Positions 16,889-27,311 are shown, numbered from the stretch's first letter. The stretch is 64,000 nucleotides of DNA from Paludibacter sp. (GCF_009712605.1 NZ_WASO01000015.1:434001-498000); one strand, 5' to 3'. The notes: a model not told the origin generated them from the sequence alone. Program-made: numbers and translations.

Positions 16889-19800
16889 ATGAAAGTGATT
16901 TTGAACAGGAGCAAGAAATTGCATGTGGTGGGGATGTTATGTCTGCGAAAAAAGTTGTTGGCACTTGTGCTGATAACGGGTTGCTTATGCTTCGTAAATA
17001 CAGCGTATGCACAATCGGGAGGTAATAGTACCGGAGAACAACAGGTGCCTCATAAGGTAACCGGAGTTGTTACAGACAGTAAAGGTGAGCCTGTGATTGG
17101 AGCAGGTATCAGGGTAAAAGGTGCCAATAATGGGACCATTACGGATGTGAACGGAAAATTTGCTCTTAACGCAAAAGAAGGTTCGATTTTGGTTGTCTCT
17201 TTTATGGGATTTGCTACGAAAGAGATTAAAGTTTCGGGAAATGGCCCGATTTCGGTATCGCTTACCGAAGCGTCACAAACCATTGATGAAGTGGTTGTGG
17301 TTGGGTATGGCACTCAAAAGAAACTATCAGTTACGGGGTCAGTGTCAGCGGTTAAATCGGATGAAATTTTGAGGGCTCCATTGCCCAATATTTCGCAGGC
17401 TTTAGTGGGTAAATTATCAGGTCTTGTTACCCGTCAGGAATCAGGTGAACCTGGAAATGACGAAGTGACAATGTATGTGAGGGGCATCGGTACCACACAA
17501 AGCCAAAGTGCTTCTCCCTTGGTTTTGGTCGATGGAGTTGAGCGTTCATTTGGTAACCTTGACCCGGCTGAAATTGAAAATGTAACTATCCTGAAAGATG
17601 CAGCTGCAGCTGCAGTTTATGGTGTTCGTGGAGCAAACGGGGTTATTCTGGTAACCACCAGAAGAGGATTGGAAAACAAGCCGACCGTTACTTATACGAC
17701 ATCATATACGTTGAGTACTTCTACCAGAATGCCGGAGTATTTGAACGGAGAAGAATACGTGAAATGGTGGAATTATGCAGATGAAATTAACGGTCGTTCT
17801 CACACTTTCTCCGACGCGGTCGTGCAAAAAGTGACCAACGGAGATCCTGACGGTATTTACGGCAATACCAACTGGACCAAGCTAATGCTCAAGTCTGTAG
17901 CTCCTACCATGCACCATAATGTTACTCTGGAAGGAGGAAATAGTAACGTGAAATATTTTGCGGCGTTAGGTTACCTGAACCAAAAGGGTATTGTGAAAGG
18001 TGTTGATTATGACCGCTATAACCTGCGTTCGAATTTGGATGCATCTGTAACAAAAGACTTTACATTGTCTTTAGATATTAGTGGCTTTATGTCGACTAAA
18101 ACTGCTCCACAGATCTCTAATTTTGATGCGAACGGAAATACTGTTTCGAGCAACTTAATGAACCAGATTATTACAGCAGCGCCTTACCTGAATGCTCAGT
18201 CGCCTGATGGAAAATATCTTACATCGTCACTGAATACAGGAAACAACCCTCTTGCAGCAAGAGATTTATCTGGATACGACAATGCTAATAAGTCGGGATT
18301 ACAATCGAGTCTGACACTGAAATATGATGCTCCCTTCCTGAAAGGGCTATCCTTTAAAGTTGTGGGTAGTTATGATAAAGCCTATACGGATACAAAATCG
18401 TATTATACACCGTATAATTTGTATTATACAAACCCTTCGAGTTCAACAACGACCCTGACCACAATCACATCACCCTATGGCTCGGATGCGATTCTTACCG
18501 AAGCTTATTATCAGACAACACGCTGGACTCTGCAGGAATTTGCATCTTTTGTTCGCAATATTAAGAAACACTCATTCAATGCTCTTTTGGTCGCGGAACA
18601 ATCTGCCTATAAATCTACTTATTTGGGGGCGTCGGCACAGGGGTATGATATTACCGATCTTGCTGAATTTACATATGCCAGCAAGAACCCTCATATGCCT
18701 ACCAGTGGAACTACCATTATTAACCGTGCCGGTTGGGTAGGACGTTTCAACTATACATTCGATAATAAATATATTGCGGAAGTTTCTACCCGTGTAGATG
18801 CTTCTACAAATTTTGCCCCGAGCCATCGTTATGGAGTGTTCCCTTCCGGTTCGCTGGCGTGGCGTGTGACCGAAGAAAACTTCTTTAAAAACTGGAAAAC
18901 GCCGATCACAAATTTGAAAATCAGGGCTTCATACGGAACCTTGGGTAACGACCAGGCAAATAGTTCGTATCCATATTTGCAAAGTTATAAATTGTACACC
19001 GATCCAGTGGTTTATTTCGGAGGAAGTACACCATTGAAAGGTCTTTATCCTTCGTCGTTGCCCAACACCGATCTTACCTGGGAACGTTCGAGAACTTTCA
19101 ATGCAGGGTTTGATCTTGAATTGTGGAACGGATTGATAAGTGCCGAATTTGACGGATTTTATAAAGTTACCAGTAATATTCTTACGAGTGTAAGTTCTAC
19201 TTATCCACCCTCAGTCGGAGGCTATTATCCGTCTACCGTTAACTCGGGGAAAGTGGATGTCCGCGGATTTGAACTGGTACTGAATCATCGTCATAAAATT
19301 GGAGAATTCAACTATTCGGTAAGAGGAAATATTAGTTGGGCGCATAACCGTATTCTCAATATTGACGAATCGGCAGGAATACCCGAATATGAAAGTCTTG
19401 TAGGAAAGTCAATAGGAGCGAAGATCGGTTTGATTGCGCTTGGTCTCTTCAAAACAGATAACGAAGCGATTACCAGTCCGACTCAAAGTGCATCCAAAGC
19501 CGGAGATATAAAATATAAAGATATTAATGGAGACGGAAAAATTACTTATGATCAGGACAAAACAGTCATCGGTCGTAGTAGTACCCCCGAACTTAACTTT
19601 GGATTAAACTTCACATCTTCATGGAAAAATTTTGATTTTTCTTTCCTTATACAAGGTGCAGCCATCTGCGACAATGCTCTTATGGGATGGTATGATGGCA
19701 TCGGATGGGACGATACTCAGTTTACCCGTACATTCTACAACAATGGAAATTCACCCCGATATCTTATTGAAGGAGCATGGTCTCCGAGCAATACGAGCGG

Positions 19801-20086
19801 AAAATATCCAAGACTCGATAATCAATGGAGAGCAGAAAATAACTGGGCATCTACCTTATGGATTGTTGACGGATCGTATGCGCGTCTTAAGAATATGCAG
19901 ATCGGTTATACATTGCCAAAATCAATTACGAAAAAGCTGAAATTTGATGCCCGTATTTATCTGGCAGGAACCAACCTCTTTACAGTATCGGCATTCAAAT
20001 ACCTCGATCCGGAGGCGCCCAATGTGAGCAATGGTTATTATCCACAACAGAAAACCTATAGTATAGGGGCTTCCGTTAAATTTTAA
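16889..20086 (+). CDS. SusC/RagA family TonB-dependent outer-membrane transporter
   Basis: A 1065-residue glycan importer. A long signal peptide (about 1-42, ending AYAQ) is followed by a carboxypeptidase-regulatory-like beta-sandwich (about 55-125, VTGVVTDSKGEPVIGAGIRV). Next come the segment IDEVVVVGYGTQKKLSVTGS, typical of SusC proteins, a plug domain (about 135-240) and the 22-stranded barrel to the C-terminal aromatic KF end. There is no N-terminal STN domain, so it is a pure importer rather than a sigma-signalling transducer. SusD follows after 18 bases. Together they form the lidded pore that takes up oligosaccharides. Confidence 0.95.
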   Translation: MKVILNRSKKLHVVGMLCLRKKLLALVLITGCLCFVNTAYAQSGGNSTGEQQVPHKVTGVVTDSKGEPVIGAGIRVKGANNGTITDVNGKFALNAKEGSILVVSFMGFATKEIKVSGNGPISVSLTEASQTIDEVVVVGYGTQKKLSVTGSVSAVKSDEILRAPLPNISQALVGKLSGLVTRQESGEPGNDEVTMYVRGIGTTQSQSASPLVLVDGVERSFGNLDPAEIENVTILKDAAAAAVYGVRGANGVILVTTRRGLENKPTVTYTTSYTLSTSTRMPEYLNGEEYVKWWNYADEINGRSHTFSDAVVQKVTNGDPDGIYGNTNWTKLMLKSVAPTMHHNVTLEGGNSNVKYFAALGYLNQKGIVKGVDYDRYNLRSNLDASVTKDFTLSLDISGFMSTKTAPQISNFDANGNTVSSNLMNQIITAAPYLNAQSPDGKYLTSSLNTGNNPLAARDLSGYDNANKSGLQSSLTLKYDAPFLKGLSFKVVGSYDKAYTDTKSYYTPYNLYYTNPSSSTTTLTTITSPYGSDAILTEAYYQTTRWTLQEFASFVRNIKKHSFNALLVAEQSAYKSTYLGASAQGYDITDLAEFTYASKNPHMPTSGTTIINRAGWVGRFNYTFDNKYIAEVSTRVDASTNFAPSHRYGVFPSGSLAWRVTEENFFKNWKTPITNLKIRASYGTLGNDQANSSYPYLQSYKLYTDPVVYFGGSTPLKGLYPSSLPNTDLTWERSRTFNAGFDLELWNGLISAEFDGFYKVTSNILTSVSSTYPPSVGGYYPSTVNSGKVDVRGFELVLNHRHKIGEFNYSVRGNISWAHNRILNIDESAGIPEYESLVGKSIGAKIGLIALGLFKTDNEAITSPTQSASKAGDIKYKDINGDGKITYDQDKTVIGRSSTPELNFGLNFTSSWKNFDFSFLIQGAAICDNALMGWYDGIGWDDTQFTRTFYNNGNSPRYLIEGAWSPSNTSGKYPRLDNQWRAENNWASTLWIVDGSYARLKNMQIGYTLPKSITKKLKFDARIYLAGTNLFTVSAFKYLDPEAPNVSNGYYPQQKTYSIGASVKF

Positions 20087-20104
20087 TGATAGGAGATTAT
20101 TGTT

Positions 20105-21790
20105 ATGAAAAAATATTTTATCTGTCTCTTTTTTACGGTTGCAGCTCTTGGTTTTACCGGTTGTAACGATTTTTTGACCCCCGAATCTACCGATTCGTAT
20201 AATGAAAGCACGGCATTTAGTAGCGAAAAAAATGCCAAGCTTTATATGAACTCTTTTTATACAATAATTAATAATTATGGTTTATTTGGGACTACTTATA
20301 AACTATTGAGTAATGATATAAATGGTAGCTCTTTTTTAGGCGGATGCATGTATGTTGACGGGTTATCCGATATCGAGAAATGTGCTGGTAGTACCATCGG
20401 CTCCAATGGAGCCGTGGCAAATTTATATGCCACAACTCCAAGTTTGATTACTCCGGATCAAAACTCGCTGAGTATCTGGGGAGATGCTTATACTTATATT
20501 CGTCTGATTAATCAGCTTATTAATGGCATAGACAATACTGCTAAATTTGAAGTAAATATTAAGACCCGTCTGAAAGCAGAAGCCCGTTTTTTCAGAGGAT
20601 ATCTTTACTTCCTGTTGATGCGTAATCATGGCAGTGTAATTCTGATGGATCAACTGACAACCGAAAAAAATCATGCACGCAGCTCAGCCAGTGCTTGCTG
20701 GGATTATGTGGCAGCCGATCTTGACTATGCAGCAACTAACTTGCCACAAGTATGGGAAAGTACCGATGCAGGACGTGTTACCAAAGGAGCTGCCTATGCC
20801 ATGAAATCAAGGGCAATGCTTTATGCTGAACGCTGGCAGGAAGCTTATGATGCTGCCAATAAAGTGCAGGCAATGGTTGCTGATGGTACATACGCTCTCA
20901 ACAGTTCGTATGCTAAGGCATTTGGATCCTATTTTGGAGATGGTAATAAAGAAGCTGTTCTTGAATACCGTTACAGCTATCCGAAGTTAACACACAATTT
21001 TGATTTTATTGCCAGTCCCGGTGGTGATAATGCCGGTTTCGGTGGCGACATTCAGCCTACACAGGAACTGGTGGAATCGTATGAGTATGCCGGTGGTGGA
21101 ACTGTTGACTGGTCGGCATGGCATTCAGCAAACGTAACAACTACTCCTCCCTGGGCAAGTCTCGAACCACGTTTTCAGGCAACGGTGCTTTATCCGGGTT
21201 CATCGTGGAAAGGTAGAACAATTGAACCTTTCGAAGGTGGAAAAGACGGTTGGGTAGCCTATCCACCGGCAGCAGGTAGCAATAAAGGAGCTTCTGTTAC
21301 AGGGTATTATTTGAGAAAATATGTGGATGAAACCCATACAGATCTGATTAATGTAAAGAGTTCGCAACCTTTGGTTGAAATCCGTTTGGCAGAAGTATAT
21401 CTCAATTTTGCAGAGGCGGCATATCATTTGACCAAAACAGACGATGCAAACGGTGCCATAAACAAGGTAAGAAACAGGGTAGGATTACCATCCTTAAATT
21501 TGTCAGGAACTACTCTCCTTGATCAGATTAAAAAGGAACGTAAGCTTGAACTTGCTTGTGAAGGTCACCGCTACTGGGATTTGCGCAGATGGAAAGATGC
21601 AGTAAGTACTTTGACAGGCCTCTATGTGCACGGCCTCAAAACTACTGACAATGGTGGAGGAAGCTATACATACGATTATATTACCTGTGATGATGCTCCT
21701 CGTCAGTTCCCGTCAAAGTTCTACGCATTCCCGATCCCTTCTTCGGAATTAACGAACAATCCGTTGTGTGAACAAATAACCGGATGGTAA
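20105..21790 (+). CDS. SusD/RagB family glycan-binding lipoprotein
   Basis: A 561-residue surface lipoprotein, with lipobox LGFTGC and Cys20 as the lipidated residue. The mature part follows the SusD pattern: N-terminal CNDFLTPESTDSYNESTAFS, TPR-like helices such as AEARFFRGYLYFLLMRNHG, and the C-terminal LRRWKDAVSTLTG with KFYAFPIPSSELTNNP, the classical SusD ending. It is the lid of the SusC transporter encoded 18 bases upstream and binds the incoming oligosaccharide. A strong hairpin lies downstream at 21821-21855, which may lower expression of the following genes. Confidence 0.95.
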   Translation: MKKYFICLFFTVAALGFTGCNDFLTPESTDSYNESTAFSSEKNAKLYMNSFYTIINNYGLFGTTYKLLSNDINGSSFLGGCMYVDGLSDIEKCAGSTIGSNGAVANLYATTPSLITPDQNSLSIWGDAYTYIRLINQLINGIDNTAKFEVNIKTRLKAEARFFRGYLYFLLMRNHGSVILMDQLTTEKNHARSSASACWDYVAADLDYAATNLPQVWESTDAGRVTKGAAYAMKSRAMLYAERWQEAYDAANKVQAMVADGTYALNSSYAKAFGSYFGDGNKEAVLEYRYSYPKLTHNFDFIASPGGDNAGFGGDIQPTQELVESYEYAGGGTVDWSAWHSANVTTTPPWASLEPRFQATVLYPGSSWKGRTIEPFEGGKDGWVAYPPAAGSNKGASVTGYYLRKYVDETHTDLINVKSSQPLVEIRLAEVYLNFAEAAYHLTKTDDANGAINKVRNRVGLPSLNLSGTTLLDQIKKERKLELACEGHRYWDLRRWKDAVSTLTGLYVHGLKTTDNGGGSYTYDYITCDDAPRQFPSKFYAFPIPSSELTNNPLCEQITGW

Positions 21791-21820
21791 TTGAATAGTG
21801 AAATCTATTGTCCGGCTTTA

Positions 21821-21855
21821 GATACATTGCAGATTAAGTCAGTCTGCAATGTGTC
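21821..21855 (+). terminator. Intercistronic hairpin after SusD
   Basis: GATACATTGCAGA pairs with TCTGCAATGTGTC over 13 positions with one G-T pair and a 9-base loop. There is no T run behind it, so it is more likely an attenuator or RNA-stabilising hairpin separating SusC/SusD from downstream genes than a full terminator. Confidence 0.5.
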
Positions 21856-21882
21856 GGAACCGACATCTAAATAAAGTATATT

Positions 21883-23562
21883 ATGAACAAAAAAATAATA
21901 TTTCCGTTATTTGCGCTATTATTGATCCTGCTTAACGGATGTGCAGATATAGATCCCATGTTTAAGACAAAGAGCGATAAAAATTCAATGACCTCTTTGT
22001 ACGTAACGTTTGCTAATGGAACCGGAGGGTTTACAGCAACCACAGGAGAACCTTACGATTCAAAACTGACCGTTGAAATTCCCTGGTATTATCCGGAAGG
22101 TAGCAAAATAGAGACGAAGTTGGATAGCCTGTTTGTGACGGCTACTTTGCCTAACAATGCCATAATGACTCCTTCCTTTGGTCTGGTAAATCTCACCTCA
22201 CCTAAAACTTTTCAATTGAAAGCCCAGAATGGAGACGTTAAGGAGTATACCATTACGGCCGTACGCAAAAGAAGCAGTAGCAAGGAAATTAAATCGTTTA
22301 AGCTGAATGAGTCAGGTATAAGCGGAATTGTGGTCAATAATACAGTCGTCATTCCTTATACATCTGAAGATATTTCGAAGCAAACGGCAACCGTTGAATT
22401 GTCATATTACGCAAAAATTTCTCCGGATCCGGCAACGGTTCACGATTATACCAACCCGGTACAATATACGGTTACAGCCGATGATGGTACATCAACTGTA
22501 TATACGGTAAAAATGGGGACTCCGGTGAAAGTTGATCAGGGCTTCTATTCGGCGAAGAAACTATGGTTCAAATCTGCCGGCGATATGGGATTCGACAGCT
22601 ATGCTCAGATTTCAATTGCTGTAAGCGGAAACTATATTGTGTTACCAAGCTCAAACGAGTGGGTCGGTGGTTCTTCTGCAAAATATTATGATCGTAAGAC
22701 CGGAAATTATGCCGGAGATCTGAATGTGTCCGGCGTGAACGGACTCTACGCGGTAGCCAATGACAGTAAAGGGCATATTGTGGGGATTAACAATCTGTAT
22801 GCAGGCGAAAATGTATGCTTGTTCCGCTGGGATAATGCGACTTCTGCACCCAAATTGTTGGCACGCAGTACCGATTGGTCATGTGTAAACAGTAGTTTTT
22901 ATGGTAGAAAATTATCAGTTTATGGAGATCTTGACGGGGATGCTGTAATCATGTCGACAACAGATGGTTCCGGAGGAGGAGCCGGAGGCGCTAACCGTAT
23001 CTTAAAATGGGTAGTAAAAGGCGGAAATATCGTATCTCCCGATCCTGAAGTTCTGGTATATTCAAAAGCCTGGGGATGGGTAGCTAAAGCGGTTCCGACA
23101 GGTACGACAGCAACATCGAACTATTTTATTTGCTCTAATCTTCCAATTTTCATGGATTATCTGAACGGATCAACCAATACGTTGGTATCCTCTTTCAGTG
23201 CAAACTATCTGCCTGCAAAGCGAGATGCTACTCCTGCACTTACGTACTTTGAATTTAATAATGCCAAATACGCGGCAGTTGTTGATGCAAGTTCTTATAG
23301 CAGTGCAATGAATATTTTCAACATTACAGATCCGTCTAAAATAGGGACATCAAGCAGCAGCGGGGCATACTCGACATTCAGGGTATTCAGCGGCGATAAT
23401 GATTATATACTGACATCCGCCGATCCAAACTGGAACATTACGGGAGAAATCGCTGTTGGTCCGGTATCAGCCGATGGATTTACCATGACAGTTTACTTCC
23501 TTGCAACCAATGGTGGGGTTGCGGCATATGAGTTAAGCTGTATTGATCCGACTAAAATATAA
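21883..23562 (+). CDS. DUF5018 surface lipoprotein, SusE/F-like glycan-binding candidate
   Basis: A 559-residue lipoprotein (lipobox LLLNGC, Cys20). Residues about 25-210 contain two repeats of an immunoglobulin-like strand pattern (KTFQLKAQNGDVKEYTITAV and QYTVTADDGTSTVYTVKMG), characteristic of the DUF5018 family. The rest (about 215-555) looks like a beta-propeller-type C-terminal domain with Trp/Tyr-rich strands. DUF5018 proteins are regularly found directly after SusD in Bacteroidales PULs and are thought to be surface glycan-binding proteins. No catalytic motif is seen. Placement here and the lipid anchor support that role. Confidence 0.8.
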   Translation: MNKKIIFPLFALLLILLNGCADIDPMFKTKSDKNSMTSLYVTFANGTGGFTATTGEPYDSKLTVEIPWYYPEGSKIETKLDSLFVTATLPNNAIMTPSFGLVNLTSPKTFQLKAQNGDVKEYTITAVRKRSSSKEIKSFKLNESGISGIVVNNTVVIPYTSEDISKQTATVELSYYAKISPDPATVHDYTNPVQYTVTADDGTSTVYTVKMGTPVKVDQGFYSAKKLWFKSAGDMGFDSYAQISIAVSGNYIVLPSSNEWVGGSSAKYYDRKTGNYAGDLNVSGVNGLYAVANDSKGHIVGINNLYAGENVCLFRWDNATSAPKLLARSTDWSCVNSSFYGRKLSVYGDLDGDAVIMSTTDGSGGGAGGANRILKWVVKGGNIVSPDPEVLVYSKAWGWVAKAVPTGTTATSNYFICSNLPIFMDYLNGSTNTLVSSFSANYLPAKRDATPALTYFEFNNAKYAAVVDASSYSSAMNIFNITDPSKIGTSSSSGAYSTFRVFSGDNDYILTSADPNWNITGEIAVGPVSADGFTMTVYFLATNGGVAAYELSCIDPTKI

Positions 23563-23574
23563 TTCAGAAACCAC

Positions 23575-23616
23575 AACATTTAACGGCAGGTTCTAAAAGC
23601 CCTGCTGTTAAATGTT
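23575..23616 (+). terminator. 16-base intercistronic hairpin
   Basis: AACATTTAACGGCAGG (23575-23590) pairs with CCTGCTGTTAAATGTT (23601-23616) over 16 positions with one G-T pair and a 10-base loop. It overlaps the first possible ATG (23612) of the next gene, which argues for a later start at 23639 or 23645. Without a long T run it may act as an attenuator or 3'-end stabiliser. Confidence 0.6.
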
Positions 23617-23638
23617 TAGTCGCGTTATCACTATTTAT

Positions 23639-25012
23639 ATGACTATGAGAAAAAAATTGTTGTGCTTCGTTTTACTGATAGCTTGTTTTCATACTTTGGT
23701 TGTTTCGTGTGGAAAGTCGGAGGTGAAACTACCTCCCGATACATCCAAAACGGATCCTACAACTTCCACATCCGATACGGCAATTGTCAACCTGTTTAAT
23801 AAAGCTCCGGTTATAGTGTGGATTGAAGCCGCAGCCAACTTTTCCCGATTGGGAACAGCCGACAAAATGGCAGCTACCTTTCAGAAACTTGCTGATATGG
23901 GGGCAAAAGGTATTGTGTTGGATGTGAAAGGAATTCCCGGTTTGGTGAGCTACAATTCACAGATTGCACAACAACTGAAAACCTGGAATGGTTACACACA
24001 AGCTGATGGCTTTGATTATTTGCAAAATGCAATTACCGAAGCAAAGAAAAAAGGATTGAAAGTGTTTGTTTCCATGAGCGTTTTTGCCGAGGGAATGAAT
24101 TATTACGGAGTTAAATATGGAAAAGTATTCAACGATCCATCTTTTTCTGCCATCCAGAGTCAGGTGATGACAGCAATGGGAACAGTACAAAACATAACGG
24201 ATGTCTACTCGTACGGGTTGCTTAATCCACTACAGCCCTTGGCGCAAAGCTACGAACTATCGCTGATTAAAGAGGTGGTGACTAACTATAATATCGATGG
24301 CTTTGTTTTGGATTACTGTCGGTTTTATGATATTTGTGCCGACTTTTCGGATTATACACTGGCAAAATTTAAAGACTGGGCCGGTTTGTCGAGTGTCAAG
24401 GCTACCGATATTGTGCAATCATGGACTACCTCAAACGGTTCTGTTGTTCCTGCTGTAACAGGCGCACAATATAAAAAATGGCTGGAATTCCGGGCGCAGA
24501 CCATACATGATTTCGTTTCAAAAACCCGTGATGCTGTCAAAGCGATTAAACCGCATCTTGCATTTTGTTCCTATTCGGGAGCATGGTATGATTCTTACTA
24601 TACTGTCGGGGTAAACTGGGCAAGTAAAAACTATGATCCGTCTTCTGAATTCTCTTGGGCAACATCGACCTATAAAAATACAGGCTATGCCGAATTGCTG
24701 GATATGTTTATGACGGGTAATTATACACCAACACTTACAGGAGCAGGATGGTGGACTGTGCAGGGTCAGATTGACGGAGCGAACCGGGTATTGAAAAATG
24801 CGAATATTCACTATGGAGCAATAGATATAGGGAATACCTCATGGAGTGACTTGCCGAACATGAAAAATGCAATTGTTATGCTGTTGCAACAAACCAAAGG
24901 TGTTATGCTGTTTGATCTCGTGCATATCGATGACCCGACAGCCAATCAGTTCAATAAACAATTGTATGATGATGTGAAGTCCGCAATCTCTCAGGGGTTG
25001 ACAGGAAAATAG
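23639..25012 (+). CDS. Family-10-like glycosyl hydrolase lipoprotein (GHL10 type)
   Basis: A predicted 457-residue lipoprotein. I chose the ATG at 23639 (MTMRKKLLCF) rather than 23612 because the earlier codon lies in a hairpin and would put extra residues before a clean lipoprotein signal; LVVSC gives Cys24. The mature part shows a TIM-barrel order: VIVWIEAAANF, MGAKGIVLDVKG, KKKGLKVFVSMSVF, YNIDGFVLDYCRFYD, KPHLAFCSYSGAWYD. This resembles the YngK/GHL10 group of putative glycosidases. The acidic residues in DVKG and LDYCRFYD are candidate active-site residues. Specificity is unknown; the context suggests action on the same glycan as the GH89 enzyme 59 bases on. Confidence 0.72.
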   Translation: MTMRKKLLCFVLLIACFHTLVVSCGKSEVKLPPDTSKTDPTTSTSDTAIVNLFNKAPVIVWIEAAANFSRLGTADKMAATFQKLADMGAKGIVLDVKGIPGLVSYNSQIAQQLKTWNGYTQADGFDYLQNAITEAKKKGLKVFVSMSVFAEGMNYYGVKYGKVFNDPSFSAIQSQVMTAMGTVQNITDVYSYGLLNPLQPLAQSYELSLIKEVVTNYNIDGFVLDYCRFYDICADFSDYTLAKFKDWAGLSSVKATDIVQSWTTSNGSVVPAVTGAQYKKWLEFRAQTIHDFVSKTRDAVKAIKPHLAFCSYSGAWYDSYYTVGVNWASKNYDPSSEFSWATSTYKNTGYAELLDMFMTGNYTPTLTGAGWWTVQGQIDGANRVLKNANIHYGAIDIGNTSWSDLPNMKNAIVMLLQQTKGVMLFDLVHIDDPTANQFNKQLYDDVKSAISQGLTGK

Positions 25013-25071
25013 GGAACAGAATCAAGCTCATAGTTGAGTTCAAAGTTAGTATCTTATCTTTCCGGAAAATA

Positions 25072-27300
25072 ATGACAATAAAAGGGAAAACACCATATTT
25101 GTATTGTTGCTTCATTGCAATGTTGAGTTTTTTTGTAACTCCCGGTTGTAAAGCTGATGCAGGAAATCAAACCGCAGCCGCCTATGCTCTTGTGAAGCGG
25201 GTTGTGCCACGAATGATTGATAAAGTTGTGGTGGAACTGGCTGATAAGCAGGATAAAAACGACTGGTTCGAACTGGAAAGCAAAGATGGTAAAATCATTT
25301 TGCGGGGAACAAATGGCGTTTCTGTTGCCAGTGCGTTGAACTATTATCTGAAGAATTATTGTCAATGTCAAATAACATGGAATGGCACGAATCTGAAATT
25401 GCCGTCAATTCTTCCTGTGGTTCCGACCAAAATTCACAAAGACACTCCGTATAACTACCGCTATTATCTCAATTACTGCACCTTCAACTATTCGATGAGC
25501 TGGTGGGACTGGAGCCGCTGGCAAAAAGAGATAGACTATATGGCACTCAACGGAATTAATATGCCACTGGCTCTTACCGGACAGAATATCGTGTGGTACA
25601 ACGTGTACCGCAAGCTGGGATTTACGGATAAAGAGCTGGAGACGTTTTTTAGCGGACCGGCATATTTCAGTTGGTTCTGGATGGGCAATCTTGACGGTTG
25701 GGGTGGGCCTCTGCCCAAAAGCTGGATGACGGATCATGAGGCTTTGCAAAAGCAAATTCTGGCTCGTGAGCGGGAATTGGGCATGACACCCGTTTTGCCG
25801 GCGTTTACCGGCCATGTTCCTCCTGCATTTAATGAAAAGTATCCTGAAGCTTCACTTAAAAAAACGACATGGCTTGACTATCCTCAGGTGAATATTCTCG
25901 ATCCTCAAGACCCTATGTTTGAGAAAATAGGAAAGCTTTTTATAGAAGAAGAGACAAAATTATATGGAACGGATCACCTCTATTCGTCGGATACATTCAA
26001 CGAAAATCTCCCACCTACAAACGACACCACTTATTTGAGCAATGTGAGTGGTAAAATTTATGGTGTGATGAAATCCGCTGATCCTGAAGCAACCTGGGTG
26101 ATGCAGGGCTGGATGTTCTATTACCAGTCTGATTTTTGGAAACCGGCTCAGATGAAAGCGGTCTTAAATGCCGTTCCCGAAAACCGAATGATTATTCTCG
26201 ACCTCTGGAGCGAAACTCATCCCGTGTGGCAACAAACGGAGGCCTATTATGGAAAACCATGGATGTGGTGTATGTTGCATAATTTCGGAGGCAATGTCAG
26301 TATGCGGGGGAATCTGAAAACGGTGGCCACAGCTCCTTCTGCAGCTTTGAATGATCCGAAATCAGGCAATATGGTGGGTATAGGACTAACTCCCGAGGCA
26401 ATTGAACAAAATCCGGTGATGTACGAGTTGATGCTCGAAAACGTATGGAATAAACAACCTGTTGATGTGGATAGCTGGCTCAAAGATTATGTAATCCGAA
26501 GATATGGGAAGTTGAATGAAGATGCACAGAAAGCATGGACGATTTTGCTTAATACGGTGTATGCTTCCGATAATCAGAATGATGGCTCACAAAACGTGAT
26601 CACCTCCCGGCCTACACTTCAACGGGGAACTCCAAAGCATACGTATAAATCAGAAGACTTGTTGCCTGCGTGGAAATTGATGATTAAAGCATCGTCGAAC
26701 TTACAACAGAGCGATGGATTCCGGTATGATCTCGTGGATTTGACCCGTCAGGTGTTGGTGAATTACGCTGACACGCTGCATTCGGCGATCGCTTCAGCTT
26801 ATGCGAAACGAGATAAGGGCAACTTGGAAAAACTGACTGGAGACTTTCTGAGTTTACTTGATGATCTTGACGATTTGCTTGCAACACGCAACGATTTTTT
26901 ACTGGGGCCGTGGATAGAATCGGCGAAACGATGTGGACATACGAAAGATGAAAAAATGCTTTATGAGAAGAATGCACGCGACCAGATTACGTTGTGGGGC
27001 GGAGAGAAAAGTGTATTGCACGATTATGCCTGCAAACAGTGGGCCGGACTTATGAAAGACTTTTATAAACAACGCTGGCAGATTTTCTTCGCAGCAATGA
27101 AACAATCAGCATTGACCAATGAAAAGCCTTCTTTTGACAAGATAAATCAACAGATTGCAAGCTTTGAATGGAAATGGGTAAACCAAACCACTCCCGTTTA
27201 TCCGGAAGTGCCGCTGGGTAATTCTGTGGAAATGGCGAAAAAGCTGTTCCATAAGTATCAACCGGTTCTTGAACGAACCTATGGAATAACCAGAGAATAA
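25072..27300 (+). CDS. Alpha-N-acetylglucosaminidase, GH89 (NAGLU type)
   Basis: A 742-residue exported exo-glycosidase that removes terminal alpha-linked GlcNAc. The N-terminus is a possible lipoprotein signal (TPGC, Cys26). Domains follow the human NAGLU order: an alpha/beta N-domain (about 30-120), a TIM barrel (about 125-470) starting with YNYRYYLNYCTFNYSMSWWD, and a helical C-domain. The two catalytic glutamates align with human Glu316 and Glu446: Glu311 in SSDTFNENLP and Glu442 in GLTPEAIEQNP. WSETHPVWQQ and HNFGGNVSMRG are also conserved. In bacteria such enzymes act on mucin caps (GlcNAc-alpha-1,4-Gal) or related chains. An HGSNAT-like acetyltransferase follows two genes later. Confidence 0.94.
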   Translation: MTIKGKTPYLYCCFIAMLSFFVTPGCKADAGNQTAAAYALVKRVVPRMIDKVVVELADKQDKNDWFELESKDGKIILRGTNGVSVASALNYYLKNYCQCQITWNGTNLKLPSILPVVPTKIHKDTPYNYRYYLNYCTFNYSMSWWDWSRWQKEIDYMALNGINMPLALTGQNIVWYNVYRKLGFTDKELETFFSGPAYFSWFWMGNLDGWGGPLPKSWMTDHEALQKQILARERELGMTPVLPAFTGHVPPAFNEKYPEASLKKTTWLDYPQVNILDPQDPMFEKIGKLFIEEETKLYGTDHLYSSDTFNENLPPTNDTTYLSNVSGKIYGVMKSADPEATWVMQGWMFYYQSDFWKPAQMKAVLNAVPENRMIILDLWSETHPVWQQTEAYYGKPWMWCMLHNFGGNVSMRGNLKTVATAPSAALNDPKSGNMVGIGLTPEAIEQNPVMYELMLENVWNKQPVDVDSWLKDYVIRRYGKLNEDAQKAWTILLNTVYASDNQNDGSQNVITSRPTLQRGTPKHTYKSEDLLPAWKLMIKASSNLQQSDGFRYDLVDLTRQVLVNYADTLHSAIASAYAKRDKGNLEKLTGDFLSLLDDLDDLLATRNDFLLGPWIESAKRCGHTKDEKMLYEKNARDQITLWGGEKSVLHDYACKQWAGLMKDFYKQRWQIFFAAMKQSALTNEKPSFDKINQQIASFEWKWVNQTTPVYPEVPLGNSVEMAKKLFHKYQPVLERTYGITRE

Positions 27301-27311
27301 ACCTGAATGTA

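Noticed and set aside
23612-23638. Earlier ATG for the family-10-like lipoprotein
   Set aside because: It sits in the 3' arm of a 16-pair hairpin and would extend the N-terminus before a normal lipoprotein signal.
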